40,005 bases of DNA from Flavobacteriia bacterium (lineage in GTDB: Bacteria; Bacteroidota; Bacteroidia; Flavobacteriales; Flavobacteriaceae): NCBI GenBank assembly GCA_030625645.1, contig DAOUQH010000004.1, positions 1 to 40,005 of the forward strand, in the 5' to 3' direction. The notes beneath the pieces are model-generated. The model searched no databases. It was not told the DNA's origin and saw nothing but the letters and a program-made list of their open reading frames with translations. This document shows positions 28,752 through 37,501 of the stretch, piece by piece; positions within the stretch are counted from its first letter, which is position 1, and every line of letters starts with the position of its first letter. A program made the translations under genes and the position numbers.

Positions 28752-30245
28752 ATGGAAGAAAAAAAAGAAGATATAGAAAAACAAGAAAAAGAACAAGAGC
28801 GAAAGGAAAAAATCCACAATGAGATTCAGGATGAAAAAATTGAAGATCATAAGGAGGAAGTTCAGAAAGAATTTAAAGATCTATCTAAGAGTGCAAAAGG
28901 TTTCTTTTCGGAATTGTTAAATATTAAGTCTGGTTCAGATAAGGAAGCTACAGCCGAATCGATTAAAAAAGGTATTTCTATGAAGGGTCATACCGCCTGG
29001 ATTTTGGTTTTTTCTATTTTTATTGCTTCTATTGGATTAAATATTAGTTCTACAGCAGTAGTGATTGGAGCGATGTTAATTTCTCCATTGATGGGGCCAA
29101 TTTTAGGGGTAGGTTTTTCAATAGGAATAAATGATGTAGATACTTTAAGATCTTCTTTAATCAATTTTGGTGTAATGGTGGCATTAAGTATTATTACCTC
29201 ATTCTTATTTTTTAGTATTCCAATTTTCCAAGAAGCAACTCCCGAAATCATTGCTCGGACAAAACCTGACGTAAGAGATGTTTTAATTGCAATTTCGGGT
29301 GGATTAGCTTTATTTATTGCGATTAGTCGTCCACGACAACAATTTAATACTATTGCAGGTGTAGCAATAGCAACAGCTTTGATGCCACCATTGTGTACAG
29401 CTGGTTTTGGGTTGGCTACAGGTAATTTTAATTTCTTTGGAGGAGCTTTGTTTTTATTTACGATCAATTCAATTTTTATTGCTTTGGCTGCTTTTGTAAT
29501 AACAAAATATTTGCATTTTCCAATGGTGAAATACCTTAATCAAACAAAACGCAAAAGAATTTCACAATTGGCATATGGAGTTGCAATTGTAATATTATCA
29601 TTTAGTATTTATCTATTCTACCAATTATATGTAGAAAATCAATATAAATCACAAGCAGGTAAATTTGTTCAAAGTTTAAAAGATGAAGATGTAAATATTA
29701 TAGGGAGAAGTAAAGATATCATAAGTTATGAAAATAAAGAAATTAAGCTTTTTGTTTTTGGTAACAGCTTTACAACAAAGGATAAAGAAAGGTGGAATAA
29801 ACAACTAGATGATCTTGGCTTAACGGATACTAAGCTTACAATTTTGCAGAGTCAAGATGATTCAAACATAAGAAATGATATTGATCAAGTCAAGGAATTG
29901 TATATGAGAAATCATAAATTATTAACGACCAGAGATGAAACCATAAGAGACAAAAATACCAGAATTCAAGAATTAGAAAAGGATCTTAGAAAGTATTATG
30001 ATAATGAAGTAATTTTTGATCAGATAATCAAAGAGATTCAAATTAACTATGAAGATCTAAAGAGGATTAGCTTTGCCAAAGAATATATTACTAATTTTAA
30101 TAAAATAGACACAATACCTGTAATTTCTGTAGAATGGAATTCAAAATTAGAATCTAGCCAAAGAAAAATTGAAGAAGAAAAATTAAAAAAGTGGTTGGAA
30201 ACTAGGTTAAAAATCGAAAATATTAAAGTAAGAAATCTAGAATAA
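28752..30245 (+). CDS. DUF389 domain-containing membrane protein
   Basis: ISSTAVVIGAMLISPLMGPILGVGFSIGI and GVAIATALMPPLCTAGFGLA; charged N-terminal and coiled-coil C-terminal extensions. Confidence 0.88.
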   Translation: MEEKKEDIEKQEKEQERKEKIHNEIQDEKIEDHKEEVQKEFKDLSKSAKGFFSELLNIKSGSDKEATAESIKKGISMKGHTAWILVFSIFIASIGLNISSTAVVIGAMLISPLMGPILGVGFSIGINDVDTLRSSLINFGVMVALSIITSFLFFSIPIFQEATPEIIARTKPDVRDVLIAISGGLALFIAISRPRQQFNTIAGVAIATALMPPLCTAGFGLATGNFNFFGGALFLFTINSIFIALAAFVITKYLHFPMVKYLNQTKRKRISQLAYGVAIVILSFSIYLFYQLYVENQYKSQAGKFVQSLKDEDVNIIGRSKDIISYENKEIKLFVFGNSFTTKDKERWNKQLDDLGLTDTKLTILQSQDDSNIRNDIDQVKELYMRNHKLLTTRDETIRDKNTRIQELEKDLRKYYDNEVIFDQIIKEIQINYEDLKRISFAKEYITNFNKIDTIPVISVEWNSKLESSQRKIEEEKLKKWLETRLKIENIKVRNLE

Positions 30246-30291
30246 TTTAGGTAGGTGAAAATACTTATTATTAGGATGACTAAAAGAAAAA

Positions 30292-30326
30292 GGCTGCTAA
30301 GATTTTTTTACAAACCTGTAGCAGCC
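30292..30326 (-). terminator. Minus-strand-oriented terminator-like hairpin
   Basis: ggctgcta 30292-30299 / tagcagcc 30319-30326; minus-strand T tract (tttttctttt) follows the stem. Confidence 0.6.
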
Positions 30327-30825
30327 CAAAAAAAAAGGGACCTTCAAAGTTGATTGTTCATAGCAACCCCCTTACATTTTCAATGTTTTATTAGTGTTTT
30401 TTAAAGTGTTATAATTATTTTATTGAAAAGAAGCATTCTATACTTTATTAGGATTTTCTATTCTTTTGATCTGAATTTCAAATTTACTAGGGAAGAAAGG
30501 AGAAAAGAGATTAGAATAATAAATACCAATAAGATTAAAAATTTTCATAAGCAATTTATAGATTAAAATTAATAATTCCGTTAAAGAAAATTATTGTTGT
30601 TATTGTGAGGGAATTCAATAAATGCCTTAAATATTATTGAACAGAAAATAAAACGTGATAAATGTTAATTTATTACAAATTTTTTAATATTTATTTTTGT
30701 TATTAAAAAATACGTTTTTAAGATACTAATATACAGTGTATTATATAGAGAGTCAAATTTATTGAGATTAGAGTGAAGTATTTAGTACAAGTAATAATTT
30801 AGACTAAAGAAGTGATAAAAATAAA

Positions 30826-30868
30826 AAGTCGAAAGATTGAAGTTTATTATACTTTTCTCTTCCGACTT
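30826..30868 (-). terminator. Terminator of the PLP-dependent lyase gene
   Basis: aagtcgaaaga / tcttccgactt (one mismatch), A/T-rich on both sides, adjacent to the stop at 30878. Confidence 0.7.
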
Positions 30869-30877
30869 AATTTTTTA

Positions 30878-32077
30878 TTAAAGTATACCTAATTCTAACA
30901 TGCACTTTTTCATTTCAATATAAGTGCGATTGATATCGTTATCTAATCCAATCGAAAAACGAATTAAACCATCTGATAATCCCATTATTTTTTGTTCGTC
31001 TAAAGGTATTTCAGAAGAAGTTCCTGTACCTGGAGCATTGAATAAAGTTTTATAAAAACCAAGACTCACTGCCAAGTAACCTAAACCTCTACTTTGCATC
31101 AGTTCCATTAATTCATCGGCTTTTTGTAGGTTTCCAACATCAAAAGCCAGCATTCCTCCAAAACCATATTCTTCATTATACATGGTTTTATATAGCTCGT
31201 GTTGTGGATGACTTGTTAATCCTGGATAAATCATTTTAATACCATCTTTTTCAAATTTTTCTGCTAAATACATTGCATTTTCACTATGCTTTTTGATACG
31301 AATATGTAAAGTGCGTAAATTTTTAAGTACACTAGCAGATCTTATACTATCCATTACTGGACCCAATAACATACTGGCACCATCGATAACACTACGTAAA
31401 CTATTGATAAAATCTTGTGTTCCACACATAACTCCTCCAACGGTATCACTCGATCCGTTTATAAATTTGGTAAGACTATGGATAACTATATCAGCACCTA
31501 GTAATTTTGGCGAAATACTTAATGGAGAAAATGTATTATCAACAACCAAAGTTAGATTATGCTTTTTTGCAATTTTTGATAATTCTCTAATATCAGCAAT
31601 TTCCAATAGTGGATTACTTACGGCTTCACAGTAAATGACTTTGGTATTTTTTGTAATAGCATTTTCAACAGCCTCATTTTTTGTAATATCAACAAAGCTT
31701 GCTGTAATGCCAAATTTTGGAGCAAAGTTCTTTAAAAATGCATAGCTACCTCCGTAAATGGTTCGAGAAGAAACAATATGGTCGCCAGCATTACATAATT
31801 GCATTAGGGTAGGTGTAATAGCCCCCATTCCGGATGCAGCTACATTGGCAGTTTCTGTACCTTCCATAGCAGCAAGTGCTTCACCTAAATTTAGATTACT
31901 CGGACTAGAATGCCGTGAGTATAAATAGCAACCTTCGGCATTTCCCTCAAAGGTATCCATCATTGTTTTTGCATGTAAAAAAGTATAGGTCGAAGAATCT
32001 GAAATTGACGGATTTACTCCACCAAATTCTCCAAAATACTGTAAGTCTTGTATTTTGTCAGCAGGATTAAATTTCAT
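30878..32077 (-). CDS. Cys/Met-metabolism PLP-dependent enzyme (methionine gamma-lyase / trans-sulfuration family)
   Basis: YLYSRHSSPSNLNLGEALAAMEGTE, SGMGAITPTLMQ, VVDNTFSPL, IHSLTKFINGSSDTVGGV (PLP Lys); start MKFNPADK at 32077. Confidence 0.9.
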   Translation of the reverse strand: MKFNPADKIQDLQYFGEFGGVNPSISDSSTYTFLHAKTMMDTFEGNAEGCYLYSRHSSPSNLNLGEALAAMEGTETANVAASGMGAITPTLMQLCNAGDHIVSSRTIYGGSYAFLKNFAPKFGITASFVDITKNEAVENAITKNTKVIYCEAVSNPLLEIADIRELSKIAKKHNLTLVVDNTFSPLSISPKLLGADIVIHSLTKFINGSSDTVGGVMCGTQDFINSLRSVIDGASMLLGPVMDSIRSASVLKNLRTLHIRIKKHSENAMYLAEKFEKDGIKMIYPGLTSHPQHELYKTMYNEEYGFGGMLAFDVGNLQKADELMELMQSRGLGYLAVSLGFYKTLFNAPGTGTSSEIPLDEQKIMGLSDGLIRFSIGLDNDINRTYIEMKKCMLELGIL

Positions 32078-32308
32078 GATTTTGGATTTTATATCCCAAT
32101 ATATGATTAGGATGAGATTAATATTGTTATAATAAAACTTTATAAAATTATAATAATGTAGATTAAAAATCAACCAATAATTTTATATATAGATTTTAAA
32201 CCTATAAAAAGTATAATATTTAGTTATATTTACAAATAAGATAATTAGTTTTATTAAAAAGCAGAATTATTTTCAGATGAGATAAATTATTAATTAAAAT
32301 TTTTACAA

Positions 32309-32767
32309 GTGAAATTAGATATTATCGATAAAAGAATATTATCCTATTTACAGAAAGATAGTAAAATTACAACAAAAGCACTTTCAATTTATTTAGATTT
32401 ATCAAAAACGGCCGTTTACGAACGTATCAAAAAGTTAGAAAGATCAAATGTAATTTCAAAATATGTAGTTTTAGTTGATAAGGAAAAAGTAGGTAAATCA
32501 TTTAAGGTTTTATGTCAGATAAAATTAGTGCAACATAAAAATGAATATGTAAAGAAATTTGAAAATGATGTTTTAAAATTTGATGAAGTTTTAGAGTGCT
32601 ATAATATTAGTGGAGAATATGATTATATTTTAAAGGTTTTGGTTACAGATATGAAAGCGTACAGAAATTTTTTAAATGATAAGTTAACAACTCTAGATTA
32701 TATAGGGAGTGCTTATAGTACTTTTATAATTAATGAGGTGAAAAATGATCTTGAAATTAAATTATAG
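32309..32767 (+). CDS. Lrp/AsnC family transcriptional regulator
   Basis: LDIIDKRILSYLQKDSKITTKALSIYLDLSKTAVYERIKKLE; GTG start; RAM domain ISGEYDYILKV. Confidence 0.93.
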   Translation: MKLDIIDKRILSYLQKDSKITTKALSIYLDLSKTAVYERIKKLERSNVISKYVVLVDKEKVGKSFKVLCQIKLVQHKNEYVKKFENDVLKFDEVLECYNISGEYDYILKVLVTDMKAYRNFLNDKLTTLDYIGSAYSTFIINEVKNDLEIKL

Positions 32768-32879
32768 AAATAAAAAATTCTTAAGATAAAGATACACAAA
32801 CATGCAAAATTAGCTATGAATGTAGATTATTGTAAAATCAACGAAAAGAAATAATTAATAATTTATGAATATTTATTTT

Positions 32880-32899
32880 CCGCCGGTTTATACCAGCGG
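32880..32899. repeat. Imperfect GC-rich palindrome (operator or extragenic hairpin)
   Basis: ccgccggt-ttat-accagcgg, one mismatch, in an otherwise very AT-rich intergenic region. Confidence 0.6.
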
Positions 32900-32914
32900 T
32901 TTGATTTTATGTTT

Positions 32915-32922
32915 TATTTTTG
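32915..32922 (+). promoter_or_regulatory. Candidate -7 element (TAnnTTTG) for the nitronate monooxygenase gene
   Basis: TATTTTTG, 23 bp upstream of ATG 32945; no good -33 TTTG at standard spacing. Confidence 0.4.
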
Positions 32923-32944
32923 TTAGAAACATAATTGAAATTCT

Positions 32945-33880
32945 ATGCAAAACAAAATCACAAAACTTTTCAATATAAAGTACCCAATAATTCAAGCCGG
33001 AATGATTTGGGTTAGTGGATATAAATTAGCCTCTGCTGTTAGTAATGCAGGCGGATTAGGTATTATTGGTGCAGGTTCTATGTATCCCAAAGTTTTACGT
33101 GAACATATTCAGAAATGTAAAAAAGCTACCAATAAATCATTCGGAGTTAATGTGCCATTGTTTTATCCAGATCTCGAAGAAATATTACAAATTATTGTAG
33201 AGGAAGGTGTTAAAATTGTTTTTACATCTGCAGGTAACCCCAAGCTATACACTTCGTTTTTGCAAGACAAGGGTATCATAGTTGTGCATGTAGTTAGTAG
33301 TGTAAAATTTGCTTTAAAATCGCAAGACGCTGGTGTTGATGCTATTGTTGCCGAAGGTTTTGAAGCTGGAGGTCATAATGGTAGAGAAGAAACCACTACA
33401 TTTACTTTGATCCCTATGGTGAAGGAAAAAATTAGAATTCCGTTGATTGCAGCAGGAGGAATTGCAACCGGAAGGGGAATGTTGGCAGCACAAATTTTGG
33501 GCGCTGATGGTGTGCAAATTGGTAGTAGATTTGTAGCTTGTGATGAATCTTCAGCCCATATTAATTTTAAAAATATTGTTTTAGAAACTGAAGATGCTGG
33601 TACAGACCTTACACTAAAAGAAATAATTCCGGTAAGATTGATAAAAAATAAATTTTATTATGAATTACAAGACTTGTATCAGCAAAAACCTACAATAGAT
33701 GAAATTAAGGAGTTATTAGGAAGAGCCAGAGCTAAAAAAGGAATATTTGAAGGTGATTTAGAAGAAGGAGAATTAGAAATTGGACAGGTTGCAGGATTAA
33801 TTCATCAAATAAAACCAGCGAGAGAGATTGTGGTTGAGATAATAGAAGAATTTAATAAGGCAAAATCAGAAATTTGTTGA
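32945..33880 (+). CDS. Nitronate monooxygenase / NPD-family FMN enzyme
   Basis: YPIIQAGMIWVSGYKLASAVSNAGGLGIIGAGSM, EGFEAGGHNGREETTTFTLIPMV, AAGGIATGRGMLAAQILGADGVQIGSRFV. Confidence 0.9.
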   Translation: MQNKITKLFNIKYPIIQAGMIWVSGYKLASAVSNAGGLGIIGAGSMYPKVLREHIQKCKKATNKSFGVNVPLFYPDLEEILQIIVEEGVKIVFTSAGNPKLYTSFLQDKGIIVVHVVSSVKFALKSQDAGVDAIVAEGFEAGGHNGREETTTFTLIPMVKEKIRIPLIAAGGIATGRGMLAAQILGADGVQIGSRFVACDESSAHINFKNIVLETEDAGTDLTLKEIIPVRLIKNKFYYELQDLYQQKPTIDEIKELLGRARAKKGIFEGDLEEGELEIGQVAGLIHQIKPAREIVVEIIEEFNKAKSEIC

Positions 33881-33919
33881 AGGTTTAAGTATATTTGAAA
33901 TTCTTTTTAAAAATCAACT

Positions 33920-34849
33920 ATGAGTAACATATTAGTAACTGAAGATGTTATAAAAAATTTTGGAGATTTCCGAGCTTTAGATAATATCTCTATTGAGGTT
34001 CCTAAACAAAGTGTCTTCGGTCTGCTAGGGCCTAATGGGGCAGGTAAGACAACACTTATTAGAATTATAAATCAAATAACCTTACCGGATAGTGGAAAGG
34101 TTTTTTTTGATGGTAATTTATTAAAGCCTGATGATGTTCACCATATTGGTTATTTACCTGAAGAGCGTGGTTTGTATAAGCGAATGAAAGTAGGAGAGCA
34201 AGTAGTATATTTAGCTCAATTAAAGGGTATGTCAAAAGCAGAAGCCAAAAAACAGTTAAAATATTGGTTTGATAAATTTGAAATTGGAGCTTGGTGGAAT
34301 AAAAAAGTAGAAGAACTTTCTAAAGGAATGGCTCAAAAAGTACAATTTATTGTTACTGTTTTACATCGACCAAAATTATTAATTTTTGATGAACCTTTTA
34401 GTGGATTTGATCCAATTAATGCTAACTTGATAAAAGACGAAATCTTACAATTGAGAGATGAAGGATCTACGGTGATTTTTTCAACACATAGAATGGAATC
34501 TGTTGAAGAAATGTGTGAGCATATCGCCTTAATCGATAAGTCAAATAAAATATTAGATGGTAAATTAACTGATATTAAAAAAGAGTTTAAAACCAATACT
34601 TTTGAGGTAGGTTTAGTGACTGATAATAAAGATGTTTTACTAAAAGATCTCAATGAAAAGTTTAATGTAAAAACAGCTGATTTTAAATCGCTAGAAGATG
34701 ATTTAAAATTAAATATTAAGCTTTCTAATGGGGAAACTTCAACGGATTTGATTAAGTATTTGAATAGCAAAGCAATTATCAATCATTATGTAGAAGTAAT
34801 ACCAAGTGTGAACGAAATTTTTATTAAATCGGTTAACAAAAACTCTTAA
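33920..34849 (+). CDS. ABC transporter ATP-binding protein (NatA-like)
   Basis: GPNGAGKTTLIRI, ELSKGMAQKVQFI, LLIFDEPFSGFDPINANL; C-terminal DUF4162-like tail. Confidence 0.92.
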   Translation: MSNILVTEDVIKNFGDFRALDNISIEVPKQSVFGLLGPNGAGKTTLIRIINQITLPDSGKVFFDGNLLKPDDVHHIGYLPEERGLYKRMKVGEQVVYLAQLKGMSKAEAKKQLKYWFDKFEIGAWWNKKVEELSKGMAQKVQFIVTVLHRPKLLIFDEPFSGFDPINANLIKDEILQLRDEGSTVIFSTHRMESVEEMCEHIALIDKSNKILDGKLTDIKKEFKTNTFEVGLVTDNKDVLLKDLNEKFNVKTADFKSLEDDLKLNIKLSNGETSTDLIKYLNSKAIINHYVEVIPSVNEIFIKSVNKNS

Positions 34850-34852
34850 ACA

Positions 34853-36160
34853 ATGAATAAACTTAAATTGATTATAAAGCGAGAGTTTTTAGCAAAGGTT
34901 AGAAATAAAACATTCATCATAATGACTTTTTTAAGTCCGTTATTGATGGTAGGAATGATTGCTTTGGTCGCATTTTTATCCAAAAGCAGTATGGAAAAAT
35001 CAAATCGTGTTGCTTATGTAAATAATTCAGATATATTTAGTGAAGCTGACTTTGAAGATTCAAAAACCATGCATTATGAAAATCTAACAGAAGCAGGTTT
35101 AGAACAAGCTAAAAAGATTGTCCAAAACTCAAATCATGATGGTTTAATCTATATTCCTAAAAATGATAGTATTGACCAATTAGCATCCAGTATACAATTT
35201 TTCTCAAATGAATCTCCTGGTGTAGTATTAATTTCTGAAATGGAAAATAATATAGAGAACAAACTAGAGAATGAAAAGATGAAACAATTGGGTATAGATT
35301 TACAAAAGTTAAAAGGATCTAATGTAAATGTTGATATCAATTTATCGAATTTTAGTGGTGAAAAATCTTCTAAATTAATCAATGGTATAAAAATAGGTAT
35401 TGGTATGGGATCTGGATATATTGTTATGATGTTCATTATTGTTTATGGAGCTATGGTAATGCGAAGTGTTATTGAAGAAAAAACAAGTAGGATTATCGAG
35501 GTTATTGTTTCTTCGGTAAAACCATTTCAATTAATGTTGGGTAAAGTAATTGGTACAGCAGGTGCTGGATTATTACAATTCTTTATTTGGACAGTCATTC
35601 TATTTATAATTATGATGGTAAGTTCATATATGTTTGGTGTAGATATGGTAGGTACACAAACTTCACAAATTCCAGCAGATCAGATGGAAGCAATAGCAAA
35701 TAATAATACACAATTTGCTTTAACCGAATTATTTAAACTTCCGTTGTTAAGTATATTTATTTGGTTTATTCTATTCTTTTTGGGAGGTTATTTGTTATAT
35801 AGTTCTATTTATGCCGCAATTGGTGCTGCAGTAGATAATGAAACAGATACACAGCAATTCATGATGCCGGTTATTATGCCTTTAATGATAGGAGTATATG
35901 TAGGTTTTGCAACTGTAATTAATGATCCACACGGAACGGTAGCTACTATTTTCTCTATGATTCCATTTACATCACCTATTGTGATGTTAATGCGAATTCC
36001 TTTTGGAGTTCCTTTATGGCAAATATTATTATCTTTATTTTTGTTAATTATCACATTTTTAGGAGTGATTTGGTTAGCCGCCAAAATATATCGAGTAGGA
36101 ATTTTAATGTATGGTAAAAAAGTAAGTTACAAGGAGTTGTATAAATGGTTGAAGTATTAG
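34853..36160 (+). CDS. ABC transporter permease (NatB / ABC-2 type)
   Basis: REFLAKVRNKTFIIMTFLSPLLM, MRSVIEEKTSRIIEVIVSSVKPFQLMLGKVIG; 3 bp after the ATPase. Confidence 0.92.
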   Translation: MNKLKLIIKREFLAKVRNKTFIIMTFLSPLLMVGMIALVAFLSKSSMEKSNRVAYVNNSDIFSEADFEDSKTMHYENLTEAGLEQAKKIVQNSNHDGLIYIPKNDSIDQLASSIQFFSNESPGVVLISEMENNIENKLENEKMKQLGIDLQKLKGSNVNVDINLSNFSGEKSSKLINGIKIGIGMGSGYIVMMFIIVYGAMVMRSVIEEKTSRIIEVIVSSVKPFQLMLGKVIGTAGAGLLQFFIWTVILFIIMMVSSYMFGVDMVGTQTSQIPADQMEAIANNNTQFALTELFKLPLLSIFIWFILFFLGGYLLYSSIYAAIGAAVDNETDTQQFMMPVIMPLMIGVYVGFATVINDPHGTVATIFSMIPFTSPIVMLMRIPFGVPLWQILLSLFLLIITFLGVIWLAAKIYRVGILMYGKKVSYKELYKWLKY

Positions 36161-36206
36161 ATATTGAGAAACACACCTCGTAAATATCAACTAAATTAAT
36201 ATAAAA

Positions 36207-37370
36207 ATGAGTAAAATATTAATCATAGAAGATGAAGAAGCAATACGTAGGGTATTGATTAAAATTATTAGTGAACAAGATAAAAGTTATCAGGTTGAAG
36301 AAGCAGAGGATGGATTGTTAGGTTATAAGATGATAGAAAAAACCGATTATGATTTGGTTTTATGTGATATTAAAATGCCTAAAATGGATGGAGTTGAAGT
36401 ATTAGAAAAATCTTTAAAAATAAAACCGGAAACTCCATTTATTATGATTTCAGGGCATGGTGAGTTAGAAACTGCTGTACAGACTATGCGAATGGGAGCT
36501 TATGATTATATTTCTAAACCACCAGATCTTAATCGTCTTTTAAATGCGATAAGAAATGCTTTAGATAAAAAGCAGTTAGTTACTGAAAACAAGAGTTTAA
36601 AGAAAAAAATAAGCAAGAACTATGAAATGATAGGAGAGAGTCAGAGTATAGTTCATATTAAAAACATTATAGATAAAGTTGCCCCAACCGAGGCAAGAGT
36701 TTTGATTACCGGAGATAATGGTACGGGTAAAGAGTTGGTTTCTCATTGGTTACACAATAAAAGTAATAGATCAAATGGTCCATTAATTGAAGTAAATTGT
36801 GCAGCAATACCATCAGAACTCATTGAAAGTGAGTTGTTTGGTCATGTGAAAGGATCTTTTACTGGTGCTAATAAAGACAGAGCTGGAAAATTTGAAGCAG
36901 CAAATGATGGAACTATTTTTTTAGATGAAGTAGGAGATATGAGTTTATCTGCTCAGGCAAAGGTATTACGCGCTTTACAAGAAAATAAAATAAGTAGAGT
37001 AGGTAGTGACAGAGATATAAAAGTAAATGTTAGAATATTAGCAGCAACAAATAAAGATTTAAAAAAAGAAATTGCTGAAGGAAGGTTTAGAGAAGATTTA
37101 TACCACAGATTAGCAGTTATTATCATTAAAGTTCCTTCATTGAATGATAGAAGAGATGATATACCTCTATTGGTTGAATATTTTGCTGATAGAATTACAA
37201 AAGAACAAGGAATGGCTCCAAAATGGTTTGAAGAAGAAGCCATCACCTTACTTCAGGATTATGATTGGACAGGGAATATTCGCGAATTACGAAATGTAGT
37301 AGAACGTTTATTAATCTTAGGACAAAGCCCTGTAAATGTTGAAGATGTAAAGATGTTTGCAAGCAAGTAG
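36207..37370 (+). CDS. NtrC-like response regulator: REC + sigma-54 AAA+ domain, no C-terminal HTH
   Basis: REC (ILIIEDEEAIRR, LVLCDIKMPKMDG); Walker A TGDNGTGKE, GSFTGA loop, Walker B GTIFLDEVGDM, REDLYHRLAV; stops after WTGNIRELRNVVERLLILG. Confidence 0.93.
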   Translation: MSKILIIEDEEAIRRVLIKIISEQDKSYQVEEAEDGLLGYKMIEKTDYDLVLCDIKMPKMDGVEVLEKSLKIKPETPFIMISGHGELETAVQTMRMGAYDYISKPPDLNRLLNAIRNALDKKQLVTENKSLKKKISKNYEMIGESQSIVHIKNIIDKVAPTEARVLITGDNGTGKELVSHWLHNKSNRSNGPLIEVNCAAIPSELIESELFGHVKGSFTGANKDRAGKFEAANDGTIFLDEVGDMSLSAQAKVLRALQENKISRVGSDRDIKVNVRILAATNKDLKKEIAEGRFREDLYHRLAVIIIKVPSLNDRRDDIPLLVEYFADRITKEQGMAPKWFEEEAITLLQDYDWTGNIRELRNVVERLLILGQSPVNVEDVKMFASK

Positions 37371-37501
37371 ACCATGGTTTTTATTCAGTGTCAAGTAGGT
37401 TAAAATATTTATTAATATAATAAAATCTTAAAATAAAGTTAATTTAAGTTTATCTTTATTAAATTTGCTGATTATAGTAAATGACATTTATCACATAGCA
37501 A

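Noticed and set aside
28988-29467. 159-aa minus-strand ORF antisense to the DUF389 gene
   Set aside because: Shadow ORF opposite a confidently coding gene; composition is low-complexity and no family is recognisable.
31293-31634. 113-aa + strand ORF antisense to the PLP lyase
   Set aside because: Shadow ORF overlapping the conserved PLP-binding region.
34333-34782. 149-aa minus-strand ORF antisense to the ABC ATPase
   Set aside because: Shadow ORF of a well-supported gene.
37460-37467. TAAATTTG -7-like element upstream of the WbpM-type gene
   Set aside because: Matches TAnnTTTG but no -33 TTTG at acceptable spacing; such 8-mers occur by chance in AT-rich DNA.
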